A DNA stretch of 64,000 nt from Planctomycetota bacterium (GTDB taxonomy: Bacteria; Planctomycetota; Phycisphaerae; Phycisphaerales; SM1A02). Both the position numbers and the translations under genes were made by a program. Below the pieces are notes generated by a model. The model did not search any database. It worked only from the letters and a program-made list of their open reading frames with translations, and was not told the origin of the DNA. Location of the stretch: positions 46,320 to 110,319 of the forward strand of contig JADFFQ010000004.1 of the NCBI GenBank assembly GCA_022568135.1. Direction: 5' to 3'. Positions 52,783 to 62,427 of the stretch are shown piece by piece (the stretch's first letter is position 1; each line of letters starts with the position of its first letter).

Positions 52783-53664
52783 ATGCGCCAAGCCAGTCAA
52801 TGGGCAGGAGTGTGGCCGGTGCCGGTGGTGCTCGTGCTCAATGCCCCGGCGGTGGCCCACGATCAGTTCGGGCCGACGAACCTGCCCGCTCCCAACTCGG
52901 CCGATCATCTCGTCGCGGTGAATATGGTGACGGACGTCCAGCGGGTCGGGCCCGGTCAGACGTTTCACCTTGCGCTGATCTTCGACATCGAGCCGCAGTG
53001 GCGCATCTACTGGAAGAATCCGGGTGAGGGCGCTCCGCCGCCACAGATCAAGGTGCAAGCGCCAAGCGGCTTCGAGGTCGGCCAGACCATGTGGACGCGC
53101 CCCGGGGCCTTCAAGACGCCCCTTGGACCGGTGTACGCGTACGAAGGTCAGGCGGTGCTGTTTGTGCCCGTGAAGGCTCCAATGCGGCTGGCCAACGGCC
53201 GAGTCACATTGCACGCTGAGATCAAGTGGGCGGTATGCAAGGATGTGTGCGTACTGGGTGAGGCTCGACGCAGTGTGAATGTGGAGACGACACATCGGCC
53301 TGTGGAATCCCCGGAGGTCGCTGATCCCGTCCTGCTCAAGCACAGGATGCGTCTGCCCGGGTCGCTGGATACGGTAAGCGGGGCGTCAGTGACTTTCGAT
53401 GGAACCTTGCTGAGCATCACCGGGCCGGCCCAGGGCAAGAAGAAGGTGGCGTACTTTCCGGGCCACTCTCGGGGTGTCACGTACCACGAGGCCGAAGTTA
53501 TCGTCACAAACGACCGGTTCCGCGTGGTGGTGAGAGTGGATCTGCGCCCGAATAACGCCCTTGGTGAGCCGATAGTGCTTGGGGGACTGGTTGCTCTGGG
53601 AGAGAAACTTGATGATCCATGCTACGATTTTCAGCTCCAGGTGCCGATGCCGAATGAGCGGTAG
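52783..53664 (+). CDS. Secreted DsbD alpha-like domain protein
   Basis: A 293-residue exported protein matching only the N-terminal periplasmic domain of DsbD-type reductases. It has VTDVQRVGPGQTFHLALIFD, EPQWRIYWKNPGEGAPPPQI, AYEGQAVLFVPV and a Cys pair in KWAVCKDVCVLGEA (C-x3-C). The transmembrane and thioredoxin parts of DsbD are absent. It may accept electrons from another membrane protein and pass them to the redoxin that follows. ATG at 52783. Confidence 0.82.
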   Translation: MRQASQWAGVWPVPVVLVLNAPAVAHDQFGPTNLPAPNSADHLVAVNMVTDVQRVGPGQTFHLALIFDIEPQWRIYWKNPGEGAPPPQIKVQAPSGFEVGQTMWTRPGAFKTPLGPVYAYEGQAVLFVPVKAPMRLANGRVTLHAEIKWAVCKDVCVLGEARRSVNVETTHRPVESPEVADPVLLKHRMRLPGSLDTVSGASVTFDGTLLSITGPAQGKKKVAYFPGHSRGVTYHEAEVIVTNDRFRVVVRVDLRPNNALGEPIVLGGLVALGEKLDDPCYDFQLQVPMPNER

Positions 53665-53727
53665 GAGGATTCGCCCCGCGCGGCCCGATGGCGGCACACT
53701 TGCACTTTCTGAATAGGAGTCTCGAGG

Positions 53728-54357
53728 ATGAACCGACGAACCGGACTATTTCTGATGATCGGCCTCAGCGCTGCGGCGGCGGCGATTGGCGCCTCCGCCA
53801 TGGCATTCGCCGAGCCGGAGATAAAGAAGGCGAAGCTCGGCAAGAAGGCGCCGGAGTTTACGCTCCTGGACACTTCCGGGCAGGAACGCAGCCTCTCGGA
53901 CTACAAGGGCAAGACTGTGGTACTGGAGTGGTTCAACCTGCAATGCCCCTTCGTCCAGAGATGCTACAAATCAAAGGCCATGCAAGATGCCCATGTGAAG
54001 TCCAAGCAGTGGGACAAGGGGATCGCCTGGCTGGCCATCAACTCGACGTATACGACCACGGCCCAGCAGAACGACGCCTGGATGAAGAGCTACAAGCTGA
54101 AGTATCCAATTCTTCTGGATACCGATGGGAAGGTCGCACGGCTCTACGACGCGCGACGAACTCCGCACATGTTCGTCATCGACAAGGAAGGCATCCTCCG
54201 CTACCAGGGGGCGATCGACGACAATCGCCTTGCCGGCAAGCCCGCCGATGAGGTAACGAACTTCGTCGTGAACGCGGTTCGGCAGCTCGTGGAGGAGGAG
54301 ACCGTCACGCCCGACTATGTGAAGCCGTACGGGTGCAGCATCAAGTACAAGCCGTGA
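53728..54357 (+). CDS. Exported redoxin (AhpC/TSA-like)
   Basis: A 209-residue periplasmic thioredoxin-fold protein. A signal peptide (about residues 1-28, ending AMAFAE) is followed by GKKAPEFTLLDTSGQERSLS, the active region WFNLQCPFVQRCY (two Cys, C-x5-C), LAINSTYTTTAQQNDAW and DARRTPHMFVIDKEGILRY. GGAG precedes the ATG. It is 63 bases after the DsbD alpha-like gene, so the two form a probable redox pair. A hairpin with a T run ends the unit. Confidence 0.86.
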   Translation: MNRRTGLFLMIGLSAAAAAIGASAMAFAEPEIKKAKLGKKAPEFTLLDTSGQERSLSDYKGKTVVLEWFNLQCPFVQRCYKSKAMQDAHVKSKQWDKGIAWLAINSTYTTTAQQNDAWMKSYKLKYPILLDTDGKVARLYDARRTPHMFVIDKEGILRYQGAIDDNRLAGKPADEVTNFVVNAVRQLVEEETVTPDYVKPYGCSIKYKP

Positions 54358-54392
54358 CCGGCCCAGCTTCATCGTCGACTGGCATTGAGATC

Positions 54393-54419
54393 GAAGCCCC
54401 TCGTGGGCTTCTTTCCTTT
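54393..54419 (+). terminator. Rho-independent terminator of the redoxin unit
   Basis: GAAGCCC-CTCGT-GGGCTTC is a perfect 7-base stem with a 5-base loop, followed by TTTCCTTT. It lies 36 bases after the redoxin stop, just before the convergent dnaN end. Confidence 0.75.
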
Positions 54420-54450
54420 GGTAACCCACGACGTCGAGATGATCGAGGGG

Positions 54451-55581
54451 TTATTGCAGATTCACCGGCATGATCACGTAGGTGAAATCGTTGCCGGTCC
54501 GCAGCACTCCCGGCTTGTTGGGAGCTTTGAGCTCGATGATCACCTTCCTGCTGGTCACGACATTGAGCGCGTCAATGATGAAACCGGGATTGAAGCCGAT
54601 CTCGAGCGGATCGCCCTGATAATCATCGAGGTCTACCTCGACGGTCGCCTCGCCCATTTCCGGGGCTCGGCTGGTAAGGGTGAGCTTGTCGTTGGCGAAG
54701 CTCAGACGGACCCCCTTGGACTCCTCATTGGTCAGCAGCGCCGCTCGGCGAACAGCGCTGGAGAGGGTGGCGGCATCGAACGACACCTTCTTGTCCTGCT
54801 CCTTGGGCACCACATCCTCGAACGGGGGGAACGCACCTTCCACGAGGTTGCTCGAGAGCACTGCAACATTCCCGGGCGACCCGGGATCGCCGACGGCTAT
54901 GAGGATCTGATTCTCCTCAATGGCGAGTTGAACCGGCGTGTCAGGATCATCAAGAAGCTTGCCAAGCAGCTTCAACGCCTTGCTGGGTATGATGCAAGAG
55001 GATTCACCTTCGCCTGATTTACATTCACCCTTGGCCATGGCGAGCCGCCGGCCGTCGGTGGCGACCATCCGAAGGCGCTTGCCTGATCGCTCGAACAAGA
55101 CGCCGTTGATTGCGTACCGGCTGTGTTCGACGGCGGCAGCAAACAAGGTGCGGGTAATGAGCGTCTGCAGGACGCCGGCCGGGACCTCGCAGTCCACCGT
55201 GGCGCCTTCAAAGTCCCGCACCGGCGGAAACTCGCTCGGATCGTAGCCAAACACCTTGAAATGCGAACCGGCTCCGCGGATGTGCACGGCTGCGATCGAA
55301 TCGGGGTCGGTCTCGATGGTGAGTGTTGGGTCGTCACACGCGCGGGCGATCTGGCTGAGCTTGTCGGCCAAGATCGCCGCTTCGCCCTCTTGTTCGACTT
55401 CAACCTGAGCGACGGCCAGGCGTAGTCCCATCTCCAGATCGGTGGCGGAGATGACCAACATGCCATCGGCCGCGGTCAGCTTCAGACATCTCAGCACGGG
55501 CGTCGGCGTGCGGCTGGTCACGACGCCGCCGACAATATTCACCGCGTTCACCAGCGCGGCACGATCACAAATGACCTTCAT
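54451..55581 (-). CDS. dnaN: DNA polymerase III beta clamp
   Basis: Sliding clamp, 376 residues. It begins MKVICDRAALVNAVNIVGGV and shows the three-domain pattern (TPVLRCLKLTAADGMLVISA, VEHSRYAINGVLFERSGKRL, RMVATDGRRLA). The C-terminal peptide-binding end reads FTYVIMPVNL. Length and motifs are normal. No dnaA or recF lies next to it, so it is not in the usual origin cluster. HolA, which loads it, is at 2935. Confidence 0.96.
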   Translation of the reverse strand: MKVICDRAALVNAVNIVGGVVTSRTPTPVLRCLKLTAADGMLVISATDLEMGLRLAVAQVEVEQEGEAAILADKLSQIARACDDPTLTIETDPDSIAAVHIRGAGSHFKVFGYDPSEFPPVRDFEGATVDCEVPAGVLQTLITRTLFAAAVEHSRYAINGVLFERSGKRLRMVATDGRRLAMAKGECKSGEGESSCIIPSKALKLLGKLLDDPDTPVQLAIEENQILIAVGDPGSPGNVAVLSSNLVEGAFPPFEDVVPKEQDKKVSFDAATLSSAVRRAALLTNEESKGVRLSFANDKLTLTSRAPEMGEATVEVDLDDYQGDPLEIGFNPGFIIDALNVVTSRKVIIELKAPNKPGVLRTGNDFTYVIMPVNLQ

Positions 55582-55824
55582 GACGGATCAACCCTCGCAG
55601 AGTGCTCTTGTGGCGTACTCCCAGAGTGTAGCAGCCGGGCTGCTGGACGCCAGGCGCGGGGTATCCGGCCGGGCTCTCGAGCAGCCGGGAACCCTGGCCA
55701 TGGGCGGCCGCCTTGGGGGTGGCATTTGCTTTCTGTGCCCGCCTGTGAGATAGTACACGGTTTAGCGAAATCCGACCCCTTGGAGCAGGTATGAACTGGC
55801 TGATCGCCGCCAGAAAGGAAGCCG

Positions 55825-57789
55825 ATGGCATTTGATGCTGCTGTTCACACCAAGGCGATTCAGCTTGACCACATGTGCCTGGACATGTGTGCGGGGGCTG
55901 GAAGTGGGCATCCCACCAGTGCCTTGAGCCTGGGTCAGATTGTGACTGTGCTGCTGTATCACTCGATGCGGTGGCTGCCGGATCACCCGCGCTACCCCAC
56001 CTCAGACCGGCTGGTGCTCTCCGAGGGCCATGCGGTGCCCATTATCTATGCGGCCCTGGCGGACCTCGGGGCAGCCATCGGGAAAGGCGACGAGCTTCGT
56101 CGCATGACCGCCGACGACCTCCTGACCCTGCGCGAGGCCGACTCTATGCTCGATGGTCACCCCAGTCCGATGGAAGGGTTCCCGTTCTTTGATGCAGCGA
56201 CCGGCTCGCTAGGCCATGGCCTCTCGGTTGCGGCCGGCCTGGCGGTCGCCGCGCGACGCGATGGCCTGGAGAAGCGCATCTACTGCATCATCGGCGACGG
56301 CGAGGCTCGTGAGGGCCAGGTCGCCGAGGCCATCGACTTCATCGCTGATCACACGCTCACCAACGTACTGGCGATCTTCAACTGCAACGGCTACGGCCAA
56401 GCGGACAAGGTCAGTCCGCAGCAATCGCCCGAGACCCTGACGGCCAAGCTTGAAGCGGCAGGGTTTTCGGTCAGTGACACTGACGGGCACGATCCCGATG
56501 CCATTCGCGATGCCTTCGATCGCTTCATCAAGAATCAGGACGGTGACCGGCCGATGGCGGTCGTCGCCAGGACCGTCAAGGGCTGGGGGGCGCCGTCGCT
56601 GCAGGGTGGCGGGTGGCACGGCAAGCCCCCGACCGGCGACCTGCTGGCCAAAGCCCATGAGGATCTCAATGCGACCGGAGTTGGGCTCACCTCGGCCCTG
56701 GTGAGCGACGACCTGAAGATATATCCCCCTGCCGAGCACACCCCTGCCGACGTTTCCCCCACGGAGCCCATGGGCCTTTCCGAGGCGATGAAGCAGTATG
56801 ATCTGGAGCAGGCGCTCAAGAGTGGGAAGTTCGCCACCCGTAAGGCGTATGGTCTGGCGCTTCGCGTGCTGGGCCACGTCAACAGCGACGTGTACGCCCT
56901 GGACGGAGATGTCAAGAACTCAACGTTCTCGGAGTGGTTCGCCGCCGACGAGGATCTCGCCGACCGGTTTCTGGAGTGCAAGATCGCGGAGCAGAACATG
57001 TTCTCCGTCGCCTCTGGGCTGTCCGCAGCAGGCAAGATCCCGTTCTGCTCCACCTTCGGTAAGTTCGTGATACGCGGGTGTGACCAGATCGAGATGGCGA
57101 TCAACTCCGGGGCCAATATCAAGATCGTGGGCAGCCACAGTGGCATATCGCTTGCTGCTGACGGACCCAGCCAGATGAGCCTGCCCGATGTAGCGTGGTT
57201 TCGAAGCTGGACGACCGTCCGCGATCATCGGGGAAACCCGGCCTGCTATGTTCTTCAACCCGCTGACGCCTATGCCGCCTATGCCCTCACCATGCGAATG
57301 GCCGAACACCTCGGCGTCTGCTACATGCGGACGGTCCGGCCGGACGTTGAGTTTATCTACAACGAGGCATCGGTCTTCAACCTTGGCGGGTTAGAGGTGC
57401 TTACCGAGGGGCGCGACCTGCTCATCGTCACCGCGGGCTACATGGTGCATGAGTGCAACAAGGTGCTCGACACGCTCGACCGGGCAGGTATCGATGCCAC
57501 GCTCGTTGACTTGTACTGCCTTCCCTTCGACGCCGAAAGGCTCTTAGATCTGGCGAACGAGAACGGCGGCAACATCCTGACCGTGGAGGACAATTACGGC
57601 GGCGGCCTCGGCTCCGCCGTCGCGGATGCGGTCACCGACTCCGGGGACGCATTTACTATCGAGCAAATGTTCGTTCGCAAGATCCCAAAGTCCGCCCGCA
57701 ATGAGGAAGACATCCTCAAGCTTTGCGGACTGCACCACACCAACATTGCCCGCAAGGCCGCAGGGATGCTTGGTGTTGTCGCGGCGTGA
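55825..57789 (+). CDS. tkt: Transketolase
   Basis: Thiamine-diphosphate enzyme of the pentose phosphate pathway, 654 residues, single chain. The cofactor motif IIGDGEAREGQVAEAIDFIA...NCN and the substrate-site residues GAGSGHPTSA, DGHPSP, SLGHGLSVAAG are present. The pyrimidine domain has FLECKIAEQNMFSVASG. The order is of the shorter, animal/archaeal-like type. Works with RpiB. AAAGGA precedes the ATG at 55825. dnaN reads the other way, 243 bases upstream. Confidence 0.95.
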   Translation: MAFDAAVHTKAIQLDHMCLDMCAGAGSGHPTSALSLGQIVTVLLYHSMRWLPDHPRYPTSDRLVLSEGHAVPIIYAALADLGAAIGKGDELRRMTADDLLTLREADSMLDGHPSPMEGFPFFDAATGSLGHGLSVAAGLAVAARRDGLEKRIYCIIGDGEAREGQVAEAIDFIADHTLTNVLAIFNCNGYGQADKVSPQQSPETLTAKLEAAGFSVSDTDGHDPDAIRDAFDRFIKNQDGDRPMAVVARTVKGWGAPSLQGGGWHGKPPTGDLLAKAHEDLNATGVGLTSALVSDDLKIYPPAEHTPADVSPTEPMGLSEAMKQYDLEQALKSGKFATRKAYGLALRVLGHVNSDVYALDGDVKNSTFSEWFAADEDLADRFLECKIAEQNMFSVASGLSAAGKIPFCSTFGKFVIRGCDQIEMAINSGANIKIVGSHSGISLAADGPSQMSLPDVAWFRSWTTVRDHRGNPACYVLQPADAYAAYALTMRMAEHLGVCYMRTVRPDVEFIYNEASVFNLGGLEVLTEGRDLLIVTAGYMVHECNKVLDTLDRAGIDATLVDLYCLPFDAERLLDLANENGGNILTVEDNYGGGLGSAVADAVTDSGDAFTIEQMFVRKIPKSARNEEDILKLCGLHHTNIARKAAGMLGVVAA

Positions 57790-57949
57790 GGCCGGCGCGA
57801 CGGCGGCCGAAACACCAAAGCTGAGCAACCGCCTCCTATACCACGGCTGCCCCGGTTGTCGCCACATCCGAAGCGGCTTACGACGGGAATTGGCGCCTCG
57901 GTGCCTCGGTGCCGATCCACTTACCGCACGATTTATTAGGGAATTCGTG

Positions 57950-58582
57950 TCATTGCTCGCAGGGGGACGGGAGAAGAAGTGTCCAGCGGGCCAAAGAATG
58001 CTCATCAGTTACGGTGATGGCGTCGGGCCCGACCGCAAGACGAAAGATATCTTTGGGCGTGGGGAAGGATGTTGGCGCTTCAGTCGCCTCAGCGCGGCTC
58101 GGATGGCTCCGACGCCAGGCTTCCAGTTGTCGTTGGCAATATTGATGCATCGCCTCGGCGTGGCCTTTGCCCAGAAGCCAGCTGAACTCACCACCCTCAC
58201 CTGAGATCGCGGCCAGGCGGAGGTCCTTCACCTGGGGGTCATCGAGCGGGAAATCCACGAACGCGCCGCGATATTCCACAGCACCCACCAGGAAGATGTA
58301 CCACCGCCGAGTCTTGATCTTGCGGTGCCCCAACAGAACGCCGGTGACGTCGGTCCGGCGAGGGGCGATGAATGGAAAGCCGTGCTTGGAAGCGCCGATG
58401 ACACCGAATTCTCTGCGAGAAGGCGCTTCGCGAACGTTGCGTAGGGCGTTGAGATCACCGTTGCCTTCTTTGACGATGTAGTGCACGAGTGACGTCTGCC
58501 ACGCCCCAATGGGGTCCTTCGAGGCGCATCCGCCCGCCAGCAGGATCAACGTCAATACATAGAGTGCTCTAACGATGGCCAT
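57950..58582 (-). CDS. Lipoprotein of unknown function
   Basis: A 210-residue predicted lipoprotein with lipobox LLAGG-C at about residue 19. The mature part has GVIGASKHGFPFIAPRRTDV, RRWYIFLVGAVEYRGAFVDF and a C-terminal helix rich in Gln, Arg and Glu. I cannot assign a family. It follows the ankyrin gene by 15 bases on the same strand, so the two are likely co-expressed envelope proteins. Confidence 0.7.
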   Translation of the reverse strand: MAIVRALYVLTLILLAGGCASKDPIGAWQTSLVHYIVKEGNGDLNALRNVREAPSRREFGVIGASKHGFPFIAPRRTDVTGVLLGHRKIKTRRWYIFLVGAVEYRGAFVDFPLDDPQVKDLRLAAISGEGGEFSWLLGKGHAEAMHQYCQRQLEAWRRSHPSRAEATEAPTSFPTPKDIFRLAVGPDAITVTDEHSLARWTLLLPSPCEQ

Positions 58583-58597
58583 GCCTGCGTGAGGCCC

Positions 58598-60745
58598 TCA
58601 TCGCATGTCGATCGGTTGATCGCCGGTTACTTCAGAATTGGAGTGCGATGAGCTTAGGATGAGCCGCGCGGTGAGTCGATTGCCGTTGGACGAGGCGAGA
58701 TCCACCGGCGATTGACCGTTGAGATTCTTTGCATAGACGTCCGCCCCATGCTCGAGCAGAAGATTCACCAATGATGTGTGGCCGGCAAACCCGGCGTCGT
58801 GCAGCGGGGTTGCCCCGGAGTTGCTTCGCGCATTGACATCGGAGCCGGATTCGAGCAGAAGTGCTGCGACCTCATCGTGGCCGTAACGAGCTGCCTCATG
58901 AAGCGGCGTCGAGCCATAGTGATCGACCGCGTCAGCATCGGCTCCAGCCGCAAGCAGTACGCGGGCGAGCCCAGTTCGGCCGATCATCGCGAGGTCGTGC
59001 AGAATGGTCCAGCCGAATTCGTCCCTGGCATGAATGTCCGCACCGCTACCCAGAAGCAATTTGATCGCTTCCGCGTCCCCCCGGCGCGCGGCGAAGTGCA
59101 ACGGCGACGTATCGAAATCAGCCGTTGCATTCACCTGAGCCCCGGCTGCAAGAAGCATCGCCATCATGTCGGTGTGGCCCCACAGCGATGCTCTATGCAG
59201 CGGTGTTTCAGCGCAGTGGTCTTGTGCATCGACATCTGCACCGTTGGCAATCAGAGCGGCCACGATTGCCGGAACCGGGTACCGAGCGGACCAATGCAGC
59301 GAGGTGCGGCCTCGTTCGTCCTTGGCATTGACCTCGGCGCCGCCGGCGATGAGCATCTCGACAGCGTCGGGGTGGGCGATTGCTCCGTGCAGCGGTGTCG
59401 CGCCGTGTTCGTTACGCGCATTCACATCCGCGCCGTGGCCGAGGAGTAATCCAACCATCTCAGCCCGGCCGGACACTGCTGCAATGTGCAGCGGCGTATT
59501 TCCCCATTCGGCGGAGTAGTTCTCCAGAGACCGGACCCGTAGATCGACGTCTGCCCCGGCATCAATGAGATGTTTCACTTTCGCCAGGTCACCACTCAAC
59601 GCGGCCCAGTGAAGTGCGGTGTATCCATTTGCGCTTCGGCCGCTCTCCTGATCGCCTGCCAGCGGCTCGGCGAAGCAGGCATTGCCGATCGTGATCAGCT
59701 GATCATGCGTCCCCTTGTGGCCGTAATCTTCGCCGTAGTAGGTCTTGAGCTCCTCGGTGAGGGCATCGAAGTACGCTTTGGGCCTTCGGTTGCCGTTGTC
59801 GTCGGCATACCACCGAAGGAGGTTCGCCGTTCTTTTCTCAACCGCTTTGCGAACGGGTTTTCTCATGAGCGATTCGAATAGACTTGGGTTGAGGGCTTCG
59901 TTGAAGTGATCAGTGATGAACTCGGCGAAGAAGCTTGAATCCCTTCGCACATGCCGGCTGATTTGCCAGTACTCGCCATCGCGCCGGACCATCGGCGGAT
60001 GCATCCGGCCTCGTATGCGCGCTTCTTGCGTGACGTTGATGTAGAACTTGAACCCGGCGTAGTTCGACGCAAGATCCGCGTTCGAATAGGCGCCGGCGGA
60101 GAGATAACCGACCATCCCCTCCTCGGCAAAGAGCGGCCCCTTCGTCCCAACCCTGACCGCCCGCTTGACGGCCTCCTCTTCGCTGAGGCCCTTGTTGCGC
60201 GCCCCTCGGTAGGCCCTGTAGTAATGATACCCCATGTCGGTGAAGTGGCCGATCTTGTCCGGACCGCAGTACGTCCCGTGGACCTTCATGGTCGACGCGT
60301 GCCACAATCGGAAAATCTGCCGAGGGTCCAATGGAAAGTGAACGTGCTGGTAGATGTTCCTGATCGTCTCCCGGTATCCGACGACGCGACCGGGGTACTT
60401 GGTCCTGGTGCGTTTGGAGTGCACCATGGTCTCGAGATCTTCAATGAGGAAGAACGCCGGCGTGAATGCGCGGAAGACAGCCTTGGTGAGCACATCGGGA
60501 GATTGCCGTTGTGCGATTCGGGCAGCGGGCCGGTCGGTCTCGATCGCTCGCCGAATGTTGGCGTTGGTCTTGATTACAGCCGATTCGATCGTGTCGTAGG
60601 CCATCGCTGTGAAATAGTCGCCAAGGTCCGCGAACTCCTTGCCCACTGGAACGGTGAATTGATCAGTCTCGTGTGCGGCTGCGATCGGCGAGATCGAAAG
60701 CGCGCAGAAAACCGCCCCACTTGCGATGCGAAGAAATGATCCCAT
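58598..60745 (-). CDS. Secreted ankyrin-repeat protein with an unrecognised N-terminal domain
   Basis: A 715-residue exported protein. The signal peptide (about residues 1-24, ending IAAAH) is followed by a 350-residue domain of unknown type with ASTMKVHGTYCGPDKIGHFT, DMGYHYYRAYRGARNKGLSE and GYLSAGAYSNADLASNYAGF. From about residue 370 come nine or ten ankyrin repeats (GYTALHWAALSGDLAKVKHL, TPLHIAAVSGRAEMVGLLLG, TPLHEAARYGHDEVAALLLE). The N-terminal domain is probably enzymatic or ligand-binding, but nothing in it matches a family I know. A promoter is visible about 100 bases upstream. Confidence 0.85.
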   Translation of the reverse strand: MGSFLRIASGAVFCALSISPIAAAHETDQFTVPVGKEFADLGDYFTAMAYDTIESAVIKTNANIRRAIETDRPAARIAQRQSPDVLTKAVFRAFTPAFFLIEDLETMVHSKRTRTKYPGRVVGYRETIRNIYQHVHFPLDPRQIFRLWHASTMKVHGTYCGPDKIGHFTDMGYHYYRAYRGARNKGLSEEEAVKRAVRVGTKGPLFAEEGMVGYLSAGAYSNADLASNYAGFKFYINVTQEARIRGRMHPPMVRRDGEYWQISRHVRRDSSFFAEFITDHFNEALNPSLFESLMRKPVRKAVEKRTANLLRWYADDNGNRRPKAYFDALTEELKTYYGEDYGHKGTHDQLITIGNACFAEPLAGDQESGRSANGYTALHWAALSGDLAKVKHLIDAGADVDLRVRSLENYSAEWGNTPLHIAAVSGRAEMVGLLLGHGADVNARNEHGATPLHGAIAHPDAVEMLIAGGAEVNAKDERGRTSLHWSARYPVPAIVAALIANGADVDAQDHCAETPLHRASLWGHTDMMAMLLAAGAQVNATADFDTSPLHFAARRGDAEAIKLLLGSGADIHARDEFGWTILHDLAMIGRTGLARVLLAAGADADAVDHYGSTPLHEAARYGHDEVAALLLESGSDVNARSNSGATPLHDAGFAGHTSLVNLLLEHGADVYAKNLNGQSPVDLASSNGNRLTARLILSSSHSNSEVTGDQPIDMR

Positions 60746-60847
60746 CCCACTTCCTCCTTGGCGTAGTCATCCGAACCGAACGTCCGCTGCGATGTCCTGC
60801 GTGGTCACGGAGTCTCGTTCGCAGTTGCGTGGGGGGATGTAGTTACC

Positions 60848-60876
60848 CTTATAACCACTTCTGGATTACAAGTCAA
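60848..60876 (-). promoter_or_regulatory. Sigma-70-like promoter of the ankyrin gene
   Basis: Reading the minus strand, TTGACT (60876-60871) and TATAAG (60853-60848) are each five of six to consensus and are 17 bases apart. Transcription would start near 60841, about 95 bases before the ankyrin ATG, in a locally A/T-rich stretch. Confidence 0.6.
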
Positions 60877-60895
60877 TAGCGCCACGCGCCCTACA

Positions 60896-62275
60896 TCAGC
60901 CGCGGGCGCTATTATCGGTCGCGCTGGGCATCATTGGCAGGCCGATGTGCGTGAGGACGCGATCGGCGAGCTTCTGCACGGAGTAGTAGGCGGCAATGCG
61001 CGGGCCCGCTTCGCGAAGGTGACGGTGAAGATCATCATCTTGCAGCAGCCTGGCGATCTGCTCGGCCAGGTGCGCTGAGTCCCACGCCCGGAAGTGAAGC
61101 CCGCCGATCTCCCCACCAGCCTGGATGGCCCCCGCAATGCCCCCATAGTCCGCAACGATCGCCGGCGTTCCGTGGGCCATGGCTTCCACGGCCACCATGC
61201 CGAATGGTTCCCGATGGATCGAGGGGTAGACCACACACCGGCTGGCAAAGAACAGTGCCGAGCGCAGCTCATCGGAGACCTGGTTGCTCCACAGCACCGG
61301 GCAACGAAGATCTTCGGCGAGCTGCACACAAACGCCGGCGTAATGACTGCCAAAGAGCGTCGGTCCGCACACCGCGACCTGGAATTCCAGGCCGCGACGC
61401 CGCAGGATGCTGGCTGCATACAGCAGCAGATCGATCCCCTTCTCCGTATCGCGCCGGCCGAGGTAGGTCACCAACGGCACATTGCTGCGAAACCGCGGGA
61501 ACTTCTTCGCAACAAGCTCGGCGGCGGCGGTTCGATCAAATGGGATCTGCGCGGGCACACCCGGCGGAATCGCCCGCAACTGTTCCTCTGGAATACCGAT
61601 ATCCTCTGCGACGCGCGTCGCATAATCCTCGCTGACTGCGATCGCCGGCCAATCCGACTGCCGCACGACCTCCCGAAAGCGAGCATAAAGCTGGCGCTCG
61701 CAGCCGTTGGCGCGGGCGTAGTTGCCGTACAGCTCGTAACCCTGAAACGTGACCAGGTAACGAAATGGGCGGTCAACGAACGGGAGTGCCGCAGCGGCCC
61801 AGGGGCAGAGCACGGCCAGCATCGGCAACAGGTGAGTTACGCCTGCCACCGACAGCTCCCGCCCGAATCGCCTGAGCAATCGCCGATCGCCTTCAACACC
61901 GTCGCATACGCGGTGGATGAGCCCGTCCATCACGCGCCGAAGGATCTTCGGCCGCTTTTGCAGGCCGCGCAGCCGGTTCTTGTCATGGACGGCTCTCGTC
62001 AGCAGCCGCCCCATTGCATCCGCGAGATCGCTGCGCCGTCGCCCGACGTACCGCAGGCCGTGGAACAACCAGTGCTCGTGGACCTTCGGGTCCAACGGCG
62101 AGGACATCTGTCGATCCATCGCCCACCAGGCGTGAACGCTGTAGCCCCGACCGGACAGCTCATTCGCCAGGCGTACATCGCGGATCAGGGCTCCGGACAG
62201 AGGCCCACCGAGCAAGATCAGCCCGATGACGGGTTGGGCGGATTCAGTCGTGGCGTCAGGCGTCGGCGATGTCAT
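60896..62275 (-). CDS. Glycosyltransferase, family 4 type
   Basis: A 459-residue GT-B glycosyltransferase. It opens VIGLILLGGPLSGALIRDVR, has a donor-domain start VPLVTYLGRRDTEKGIDLLL and the E-x7-E signature in HREPFGMVAVEAMAHGTP. AIVADYGGIAGAIQAGGEIG follows. Basic patches in the first half suggest a peripheral membrane enzyme. Acceptor and sugar are unknown. It is the only clear glycosyltransferase in the window, 20 kb from the NeuC-like gene. Confidence 0.85.
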   Translation of the reverse strand: MTSPTPDATTESAQPVIGLILLGGPLSGALIRDVRLANELSGRGYSVHAWWAMDRQMSSPLDPKVHEHWLFHGLRYVGRRRSDLADAMGRLLTRAVHDKNRLRGLQKRPKILRRVMDGLIHRVCDGVEGDRRLLRRFGRELSVAGVTHLLPMLAVLCPWAAAALPFVDRPFRYLVTFQGYELYGNYARANGCERQLYARFREVVRQSDWPAIAVSEDYATRVAEDIGIPEEQLRAIPPGVPAQIPFDRTAAAELVAKKFPRFRSNVPLVTYLGRRDTEKGIDLLLYAASILRRRGLEFQVAVCGPTLFGSHYAGVCVQLAEDLRCPVLWSNQVSDELRSALFFASRCVVYPSIHREPFGMVAVEAMAHGTPAIVADYGGIAGAIQAGGEIGGLHFRAWDSAHLAEQIARLLQDDDLHRHLREAGPRIAAYYSVQKLADRVLTHIGLPMMPSATDNSARG

Positions 62276-62427
62276 GCGATCAATCTGCCATAATCAGCCC
62301 AGTTGGGAAAGGGGTGGTGCACGATGCGACTGCCTCATAGGCCAGCTAGCCCGGCCGCGCAGGCGGAAAGTCCTCGAGCGCCCGAGCCTCTTTCCTTCAC
62401 CGTTGGGGGGCAGGGTACCATCGGCCG

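Noticed and set aside
55582..55824. Possible replication origin near dnaN.
   Set aside because: No dnaA, recF or gyrB is adjacent, and I see no cluster of DnaA boxes (TTATCCACA-like) in the dnaN-tkt gap.
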